Made by a program: the position numbers and the translations under genes. The notes beneath the pieces are model-generated. The model saw only the letters and a list, made by a program, of their open reading frames with translations. It was not told the origin of the DNA and searched no databases. This document shows positions 1 through 6,330 of a stretch of 55,332 nt of DNA, piece after piece (the stretch's first letter is position 1; each line of letters starts with the position of its first letter). Source of the stretch: Planctomycetaceae bacterium. GTDB taxonomy: Bacteria > Planctomycetota > Phycisphaerae > Sedimentisphaerales > Anaerohalosphaeraceae. The DNA lies in NCBI GenBank assembly GCA_021372945.1, contig JAJFTK010000098.1, positions 1-55,332 of the forward strand, in the 5' to 3' direction.

Positions 1-225
1 ACAGCCTTGCCGGAATCTTTTTACGGCCTCTTCAATCCATTCACTGTCGCTTTGCATAATATAATCCCTTTCAAAAATGAGTATTTGAAAACGGTTATAT
101 CCTATCCGCAAGTCTGGCGCCACTTTTTTTTGTTACACCCAACCGCGGCCTGCAGACCATTTTTTTATTTGTACTCACATACATCCGATATAATAGCCGA
201 CATCAATAATTCAGGAGAATTCGTT

Positions 226-553
226 ATGATGGTCACGACCTCGTTCTCATTTGAGGCTTTTCGTATCGCTGATTACAAAGGCCTGGTCCGCGGTATCATC
301 GTGCGCAGCCCCACCATTCCCCAGGGACTGGTGGGTAGCCTGAAAACAATCGTCGGCGGCAAAAATCGGCGCTTATACGGAAATGTGCGAACAGGCCCGC
401 CAACAGGCCTATGAAGAGATGGTCGATCACGCCCAAACCCTCGGAGCGAATGCCGTCATCGGCGTCCGCTATGACGCCGCCGAAGTCGCCGAGCGATCAA
501 CCGAGGTCCTTTGCTACGGTACGGCCGTCGTCATTGAACCCCTGCCGCGTTAG
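226..553 (+). pseudogene. YbjQ/UPF0145-family protein, frameshifted
   Basis: The frame opened at 226 (ATG ATG, with AGGAG at 213-217) reads a typical YbjQ/UPF0145 N-terminus of about 45 residues, then leaves the family sequence after a run of five A at 361-365. Dropping one A continues the family in another frame as KIGAYTEMCEQARQQAYEEM, then GANAVIGVRYD, to a TAG at 551-553. The intact product would be about 108 residues, the usual length for this pentamer-forming, possibly metal-binding family of unknown function. The lesion is a single extra A in a homopolymer, so a sequencing or assembly error is as likely as a true pseudogene. As written, the frame stops at 412-414. Confidence 0.8.
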
Positions 554-611
554 TCTGAATTGTCGAAGGTGAAGGTGATGGTTCACTTCGTCAATCGTCA
601 ATCCAAAATCG

Positions 612-1478
612 TCAATCCCTTTTCCCCTTTGCCCTCTTCCTTAACATTAGCGCCCCAACCGCCACCAGCCCCATCGTTCCGGGCTCAGGCACAATGATAG
701 CTATCGTATCACAATGATCAAATCCTGTGATTTGACAATCCTGGTGGATTGTTGCCAATCCCGTACCAAGATCGATGGTTCCGACATATTGTTCCGGGTG
801 CGGGTTAGACGGCCAGCTATAAGCTTCTGGAGTAATCAGTAAATACATCGTACCGTCCGGCGCCAACTCTAAGCTGCGTGCAGTTCCGCCGGCGGACATC
901 TGAGCAAGGCCAAAACGTTCCGGGCCCACGCTAGTCGCCGTCAATGTTTTCAAATTGATTGTCCACAAATGTTTTGTTCCATTAGTGCCATTATATCCAT
1001 CGATGGCGTACAGTGTACCGTCGGGGGTAAATTGCAGCCCTGTAAATGCTTTCGGAGCTTGAATGACTCCTAACGTGGTCGTACGGCTGGCGGCAAGATC
1101 ATATTTATATAGCGTCCTAGGGGTTGCATCGATCCCAACTGTAAAATAGATAAATTTGCCATCAGGTGAAAGGGCGATAGGGTCACCACCGGAATCTCCT
1201 GGTAACGAAACTAGCTTTTGCACTAGACCGCGTTCGGGATCTACAATACGATACAGAGCGTCAGCAGAACGGCTTAAACCATAGAGAGTTCCGTCAGGTG
1301 CAAAATCCAGATCCCAGTAATTGGGCGCACAAGATCCGGCGGTTGCCACACCGGTGGACAGGTTTAACTTTCCAAATGTATTATTCATGCAAGTGTAAGC
1401 AGTCCAGTCATTTGCGATCATTCCGTAGCTTGAACCCATGTAGACTAGCATCGCATATAGAACTACAATATTCTTCAT
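612..1478 (-). CDS. PEP-CTERM protein with beta-propeller-like repeats
   Basis: This is a 288-residue secreted protein. Residues 1-19 form a signal peptide (MKNIVVLYAMLVYMGSSYG). The body has repeated blocks of the type LxFAPDGTLYGL, ALSPDGKFIYF, LQFTPDGTLYAI and LELAPDGTMYLL, as in YncE/SMP-30-like beta-propellers. The C-terminus is a canonical PEP-CTERM signal: VPEP, a short hydrophobic stretch, then a basic tail RKRAKGKRD. It is presumably exported, then processed and anchored by an exosortase encoded elsewhere. The start at 1478 has GGAGAGAGGAAG directly upstream. Its C-terminal 25 residues are nearly the same as in the next two genes. The ligand or role of the propeller is unknown. Confidence 0.8.
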   Translation of the reverse strand: MKNIVVLYAMLVYMGSSYGMIANDWTAYTCMNNTFGKLNLSTGVATAGSCAPNYWDLDFAPDGTLYGLSRSADALYRIVDPERGLVQKLVSLPGDSGGDPIALSPDGKFIYFTVGIDATPRTLYKYDLAASRTTTLGVIQAPKAFTGLQFTPDGTLYAIDGYNGTNGTKHLWTINLKTLTATSVGPERFGLAQMSAGGTARSLELAPDGTMYLLITPEAYSWPSNPHPEQYVGTIDLGTGLATIHQDCQITGFDHCDTIAIIVPEPGTMGLVAVGALMLRKRAKGKRD

Positions 1479-1565
1479 CTTCCTCTCTCCAGATTAGTAT
1501 TCTCAACCTGAACTTTAAGAATAATCATGACCTAAAACTCAAACCTAAAAACCCAAAACTGCCTT

Positions 1566-2645
1566 TTACCTTTTCCCTTTTGCCCTTTTGCTTAAGATTA
1601 CAGCCCCAACCGCCACCAGCCCCATCGTCCCCGGCTCGGGAATAACCCAAACCACAGCTCGAAGGTTACCACCTCCGGTTGCATACCCTGTGATGTTGCC
1701 GTAACCATCGATCGCAGTGGCCCAGGACTGAGAGTATCCGGCCGGCAAGAACTGATGCAAATCGATATAGCTGGCCGCGCTGCCATTCCAAAGCAGCGCA
1801 TGAGTTTTGCCTCCTGTGATGGAACCCCAGCCGTAGCCGACCTGTCCGGCAGCACTGATTCCGCTGGCACGCGACGAAGTGAATCCGGCGGGGTTCAAAT
1901 TGATACAACTCGCTGCAGTGCCGTTCCAAAGAAGTGCATGATTATCACCATAGCCAACCTGCTGATTGCCGCTAAGTCCGTAGGCGACAGACGAAATAAA
2001 ACCGCTGGGATGCAAATCGACATAGCTTGCCGCGCTGCCGTGCCAAAGCACTGCATGGTAATAACCACCCGTCACCGAACCGCTGGCGCAGCCGACCTGA
2101 CCAGCGTCGTTGATAGCATAGCCCCAGGACTGGTCAAATTTGCTGGGATGCAAATCGACATAATCGGCCGCACTGCCGTTCCACAGGAGTGCATGAGCAT
2201 AGTTGCTTGTACCCCCTGCAGCATAGCCGAACTGATTTGAGCCGTTGATGCCGTACGCTATAGATTCAGTAAACCCAGTGGGATGCAAATCAACATAGCT
2301 TGCCGCGCTGCCGTTCCAAAGCATGGCATGGTAAGGTCCCCCCGTTGCCGAACCGCTGCCGAAGCCGACCTGCCCGGTACCGCTGACTCCGCGGGCTTCG
2401 GAGTAATTAAATCCCGCGGGATTCAAATCGACATAGGTGGACCCATTCCAAAGCATCGCGTGGCAATCGTTCGCTGTTGCAGGGCCGCCTGCCTGACCCA
2501 CTACCGCGCTGCCGCTGGTGGCGTACGCCATGGATGCAGTGTATCCTTCGGAGGTCAAGTCAACGACCGTGTACTCCGCGGCCAATGCCTGGTCCGTTAC
2601 CGCGCAAACCACCAACACCACTGCAACTAAAACCATCCTTTTCAT
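1566..2645 (-). CDS. PEP-CTERM protein with HAF-type repeats
   Basis: The product is 359 residues from the ATG at 2645, which has GAGGAGAGG just upstream; the longer TTG start at 2660 is less likely. It has a signal peptide (MKRMVLVAVVLVVCAV then ALA) and about seven tandem repeats of roughly 40 residues with the core HAxLWNGSAASYVDLHPxGF followed by SxAYGIxGxxQVGYG. These match extracellular HAF-type repeats, whose function is not established. The protein ends in IPEPGTMGLVAVGAVILSKR plus a basic tail, a PEP-CTERM sorting signal. The repeat DNA is highly similar from copy to copy, suggesting recent tandem expansion. It is flanked by two other PEP-CTERM genes on the same strand. Confidence 0.82.
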   Translation of the reverse strand: MKRMVLVAVVLVVCAVTDQALAAEYTVVDLTSEGYTASMAYATSGSAVVGQAGGPATANDCHAMLWNGSTYVDLNPAGFNYSEARGVSGTGQVGFGSGSATGGPYHAMLWNGSAASYVDLHPTGFTESIAYGINGSNQFGYAAGGTSNYAHALLWNGSAADYVDLHPSKFDQSWGYAINDAGQVGCASGSVTGGYYHAVLWHGSAASYVDLHPSGFISSVAYGLSGNQQVGYGDNHALLWNGTAASCINLNPAGFTSSRASGISAAGQVGYGWGSITGGKTHALLWNGSAASYIDLHQFLPAGYSQSWATAIDGYGNITGYATGGGNLRAVVWVIPEPGTMGLVAVGAVILSKRAKGKR

Positions 2646-2728
2646 CTTTCCTCTCCTCAATGTTAGTCTTGAAAGGCTATCTTTGAGCTTTGAGTATCAT
2701 CACAAACCCACAAGTCAAAACTCAAAAC

Positions 2729-3697
2729 TCAAAATTGCCTTTTCCCCTTTACCCTTTTCCTCAACATCACCGCCCCAAATGCCAGCAGCCCCATCGTCCC
2801 CGGCTCAGGAATAGAAGCGACACGGAATCCCTGAACATCTTGTTCAGCGTTTGCACTGTATCCATTACGATAATCCATTCTTAAGTAGTTGCTGCTATGG
2901 ATTGGTTGATACGATCCACCTCTAAAACCCTTACCGGAGTACGTCGTATAATCTCCGGCGTGAAATGGATTTTCCATCCACTCCCAGACATTCCCCATCA
3001 TGTCATATGTTCCATTCAGTTCTTGGCAACCACTTCCCACCGCCCAAGGCTCATATTGTACTTTATAATTTGTATCTACACCTGCAACTGGCGTGGTATT
3101 ATCAGTGGTTGCATAAGTTTGAAGTGAGATGCCATTCCAATAAGCCGCTTTGACCCACTCATCCTCGGTCGGTATAAAATAGTATGCATTACTATTACGA
3201 TATGGATTGTTCGTGTTGTATCCAATATCGCCGTTACTCCAGGGAACAAAAGTGTAGTCTTGCGTCCCCAAAATGCCTGTGAATTTGTATGCTGCTTGAT
3301 GGCCTGCACTTGTGTTCAGCCAGTTGACGAACTGCGCCGCCTCATGCCAGCTTACACTTGTGACTGGGAAATTTTCTACGGTCCAACCAGAAATAAACCT
3401 ATATGCGTCAGTCGGATTACCTACGGGTGTTCCATATAGATTCACGAATTTAGTCCATTGTTCCCTGGTTATTTCATAAGTGCCCATACGGAAATCTCCT
3501 GGATCGGAGAATGCCTTATAGCCTGTATAGCTGGATGTGTACTGGCAAATGCTTGTCCCATTGGCGCTGCTGGCATCGCCCGAAATCGGCACAAAGTCAA
3601 TGATGAACTGATTAGCTCCGGTGCCGAATGTATCGGCCGACGCAAATGTCGCGCCCAACAGCAATATAACGGCCGATGCAGATAACGTTGTTTTCAT
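2729..3697 (-). CDS. PEP-CTERM protein with SUMF1/FGE-like domain
   Basis: The product is 322 residues from the ATG at 3697, preceded by GAGAGAGGAAAG; the TTG-type upstream extension lacks a signal sequence and is discounted. Residues 1-22 are a signal peptide. The body is a formylglycine-generating-enzyme-like (SUMF1) fold: FRMGTYEITREQW, VTSVSWHEAAQFVNWLN, a PTEDEWVKAAYW segment, MMGNVWEWMEN and FRGGSY. The paired redox cysteines of true FGE are not evident, so a catalytic sulfatase-modifying role is unlikely; this fold is also used for ligand binding (diversity-generating or C-type-lectin-like). It ends in IPEPGTMGLLAFGAVMLRKR, a PEP-CTERM signal. A consensus promoter lies about 70 bases upstream and may serve this gene and the two PEP-CTERM genes beyond it. 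Confidence 0.82.
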   Translation of the reverse strand: MKTTLSASAVILLLGATFASADTFGTGANQFIIDFVPISGDASSANGTSICQYTSSYTGYKAFSDPGDFRMGTYEITREQWTKFVNLYGTPVGNPTDAYRFISGWTVENFPVTSVSWHEAAQFVNWLNTSAGHQAAYKFTGILGTQDYTFVPWSNGDIGYNTNNPYRNSNAYYFIPTEDEWVKAAYWNGISLQTYATTDNTTPVAGVDTNYKVQYEPWAVGSGCQELNGTYDMMGNVWEWMENPFHAGDYTTYSGKGFRGGSYQPIHSSNYLRMDYRNGYSANAEQDVQGFRVASIPEPGTMGLLAFGAVMLRKRVKGKRQF

Positions 3698-3766
3698 CTT
3701 TCCTCTCTCCCAATCTTCTCCTCCGCAGCCTCCTCCAAGAATGGTGACTTGCGAAATGTGGATATT

Positions 3767-3794
3767 ATTATAGAACAATATGCTTTTTTGTCAA
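3767..3794 (-). promoter_or_regulatory. sigma70-type promoter for the PEP-CTERM genes
   Basis: Reading the minus strand there is a perfect TTGACA (3794-3789), a 16-base spacer and a perfect TATAAT (3772-3767). It points at the SUMF1-like PEP-CTERM gene starting at 3697, leaving a leader of about 60 bases. Confidence 0.65.
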
Positions 3795-4016
3795 GCCGAA
3801 TTCGATGTGAAAGTGTCTTTTTTCCCCAAAAGCTGTTTATTTGTCGCTGTAGCAGGGTAATAATATCTAAATGATGGAGAACAAAGGACACCATTGTTAA
3901 CAATTTGAGCGTTGCATCAAAGAATTGAAGCCGATGCGCGTGGCTGTTCACGTGGAACAAGATTAACGCCGGGAATCGATGCCTGGAAGAAGCTGTAGGA
4001 GAAACAAGGAGTCTTT

Positions 4017-4643
4017 ATGGTAGAATTCACACAGGAGCAGCACGAAGAACATTACAAGCGTGTCCAGAAGGCTCTCGAATGCCTGCTGGGTCCAATGCAC
4101 AACATGGTTGGCCACGCGATTATTCCGTTTGCGATTGGCGGTACCGTGGATATGTATTATTTCCCCAACGGAATCCCCGGCACGGGTTTTGCCACCATGG
4201 AATTGATTGCGCCCGACGGCAGCGGTCCCAAACCCAACCGCATCGGCACTTATGAACTGGTTTCATTTACGAAGCACAGCATTCTGACCGTGCAGAAAGG
4301 ACGTAATCCGGACGATCCATTTAATAAGATTGAGCGCCGGCTTTGCGGAATTATGACGAGCACCGGTTACTATTCGAGAATGGCGGTTCTCAATCCCGGC
4401 GAGACCTGCGAAATACCCTTGGCCGAAGATGAGCCAAACGCCTGTGTTTTACTGGATGAATACAAGCCTGACGGCAAGCCGTTCGAGATCGGCGGTAAAC
4501 GTCATTGCCTTCTGCTCTGCCTCGAAATCTTCAGAAGCGAGATGGAATATGCGATGGAGAACGGAAGCGTCGTCGTCCTCAAGCGGTTGAAAGACAAAGG
4601 TTTCTATCCCTATAGCGATTTGGACCGCCGGCCGGTGTGCTGA
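4017..4643 (+). CDS. SUFU-like domain protein (tentative)
   Basis: This is a 208-residue cytosolic protein without a signal peptide, beginning at an ATG preceded by CAAGGAGTCTTT. The segment VDMYYFPNGIPGTGFATMEL, followed by RIGTYELVSFTKH and later GETCEIPLAEDE, resembles the layout of bacterial suppressor-of-fused (SUFU-like) domains, which are found in immunity and stress proteins but have no defined reaction. The family call rests on general sequence impression and is not certain. It stands alone between the divergent PEP-CTERM genes and the convergent PilX-like gene. Confidence 0.5.
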   Translation: MVEFTQEQHEEHYKRVQKALECLLGPMHNMVGHAIIPFAIGGTVDMYYFPNGIPGTGFATMELIAPDGSGPKPNRIGTYELVSFTKHSILTVQKGRNPDDPFNKIERRLCGIMTSTGYYSRMAVLNPGETCEIPLAEDEPNACVLLDEYKPDGKPFEIGGKRHCLLLCLEIFRSEMEYAMENGSVVVLKRLKDKGFYPYSDLDRRPVC

Positions 4644-4650
4644 AATAGAA

Positions 4651-4676
4651 AGGATCCGCCCCGCAGGGCGAATCCT
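4651..4676 (-). terminator. Stem-loop terminator downstream of the PilX-like gene
   Basis: Arms AGGATCCGCCC and GGGCGAATCCT pair with one internal mismatch around a CGCA loop. On the minus strand the stem is followed by TTTCTATTT, fitting a factor-independent terminator for the PilX-like gene; the plus strand lacks a T-run. Confidence 0.45.
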
Positions 4677-4710
4677 CCATCAACTGGCTCGGGACGCAAG
4701 ACTATCGAGA

Positions 4711-6120
4711 CTATATCACAGGCTCTTCATATCCGGCCGCGTTGTACCGTACCACGATTTCGGGCACAAATCCGGAGGGCACATCCACGATGCCCGACCG
4801 GTTAAACAGCAGGTCGCTGTTGCCGCTGAGCACCATGGGATTGGGCGAATAATTCACGACCGACCCCCCGATGATTCCGCCGGCATTGCCATAGAATTCG
4901 ATGCCGTTTGCCGCTATGCATCCATTCAGCGTGCCGAAGTTGCCGCCGAAGCTGGCCTTGAATCCGGGCGCCATCAAAAACGTTCCCGTTTCCGCCTGCA
5001 CGCCGTTAAACTTGGGATCCGCAAGGATGTAATTGCCGCTGGCGTCTTTTGTCGCGACGCTCTGGCTGTTTACGTTGCCTGCGAAATTGATTTGGTTGCT
5101 GCAAGAATTATCCGTTACTGAACCTTCGCCCACGATGATGCCGGTCACATCGACATTTCCGCTGAAATTCACCTGATTGGGCGACTCAACATAAATGATG
5201 CCCTTTAGAACGACGTTGCCGCTGAACGTGGGATTCGTCCCTGCCGCGATCCGCACGTTTTCGTACGTACCGCCGCTTACCGAGGATTGCGTGATCGTAT
5301 CGCCGTTGACATACTGTTCAAAGTGTGCTGTATCGGGGTAAGGGAAATCCGTTTGATCAACTCCCACTTGCACGTGGTTCTGGATCGCCGCCGCCCCGGT
5401 CTCTCCGCCGATGCCCGCCTGGCCGCCCTTCAGCGTCACATAACCATCAGGGTTGACGATCTTGACGTCGCCGGCGATCTGCGAACTGCCCTGAATATTC
5501 AGCGCATTGTTATATGCCATGCTTTCAATATAGACATCCGATTCCACCGAAATATTGACGCCACTGAGCAGGATGTTTCCCGCAAGGCTCACGGGCCCTT
5601 TGCTGGCCACGCCGTAATCAAACGCCGTGTGTTCCTCTACGCCGTAGGTGAAGCTGCCTCGAATAGAACGCTCAAGGCTGCCGGCGCTGCCTGTGATCAA
5701 TACGTTTACGCCGTTGGTCCCATCGGCCGTCATGTCGGCATAGAAACCCTGATCGCCGGTCAGTGCGATAGGCGAATCGGCGTTTCCGAAGCTCACGACT
5801 GTTCCATCGTCATTCACCGAGCAGGCGAAGCCGCTGGGCAGAACGGTTGAACTTCCGGTCAGCGCCTGGACCACCGTCGCAAAACGCTCGCTCTCGGAAA
5901 TCGTCCCCAGCATCGCGATCTTGCTTACGTAATACCGCAGCACCTCAAGCCCGGATTCGGCGCTCGAGCGCGCCCGGTTGGCCGTGTGCAGGTTCGCCGC
6001 CGCCCACATATTCTGCCGCGAAAGCGAGAACATGCCCACGGATAACGCCGCGAAAACCGCCACGAATAACAGCGCCGTTACCAGCGCAATGCCTCGATGT
6101 TTTTTGGTTCGGCTCGTCAT
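4711..6120 (-). CDS. PilX-like pilus assembly protein
   Basis: The product is 469 residues from the ATG at 6120 (MTSRTKKHRG); the longer start at 6135 is a TTG. A short basic leader is followed by one strong hydrophobic helix (IALVTALLFVAVFAALSVG) and then QNMWAAANLHTANRARSSAESGLEVLRYY, the classic N-terminal form of PilX-type minor pilin or type II secretion K-like proteins. The remainder is a Gly/Asn/Ser-rich repetitive domain with recurrent FSGNVxxxGIIxVE and LAGNILLSG motifs, consistent with a beta-solenoid. It is likely a cell-surface or pilus tip component. No other pilus genes are adjacent. Confidence 0.7.
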   Translation of the reverse strand: MTSRTKKHRGIALVTALLFVAVFAALSVGMFSLSRQNMWAAANLHTANRARSSAESGLEVLRYYVSKIAMLGTISESERFATVVQALTGSSTVLPSGFACSVNDDGTVVSFGNADSPIALTGDQGFYADMTADGTNGVNVLITGSAGSLERSIRGSFTYGVEEHTAFDYGVASKGPVSLAGNILLSGVNISVESDVYIESMAYNNALNIQGSSQIAGDVKIVNPDGYVTLKGGQAGIGGETGAAAIQNHVQVGVDQTDFPYPDTAHFEQYVNGDTITQSSVSGGTYENVRIAAGTNPTFSGNVVLKGIIYVESPNQVNFSGNVDVTGIIVGEGSVTDNSCSNQINFAGNVNSQSVATKDASGNYILADPKFNGVQAETGTFLMAPGFKASFGGNFGTLNGCIAANGIEFYGNAGGIIGGSVVNYSPNPMVLSGNSDLLFNRSGIVDVPSGFVPEIVVRYNAAGYEEPVI

Positions 6121-6255
6121 GGTTCTAACCCCCAATCTTACTTATGTGCAGCCTTACGACCCCCATAAAATATAAGATTTAAACCCTCTCACGACTGCCA
6201 AAACCAGAAATGTTTTTATTCGCTGGTCCGATAAAATATCAGAAAATGTCCGTAG

Positions 6256-6274
6256 CACGGGCGTCTCGCCCGTG
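6256..6274. repeat. Perfect inverted repeat CACGGGCG-TCT-CGCCCGTG
   Basis: Eight-base arms flank a TCT loop in the 210-base gap between the PilX-like gene and the pectate-lyase gene. Flanking GTAGCACGGGCGTCTCGCCCGTG has the look of a genome-dispersed palindromic element; it could also serve as a transcription terminator, but no T-run follows on either strand. Confidence 0.5.
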
Positions 6275-6330
6275 TAATCTGCTTGAGGCGACACGGTCAA
6301 GCTTTGCCTGGCCGTGGAATTTCCTCTTTC

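Noticed and set aside
2729..3697. True formylglycine-generating enzyme
   Set aside because: The paired catalytic cysteines are not seen and the protein is exported with a PEP-CTERM anchor; a binding role is more likely.
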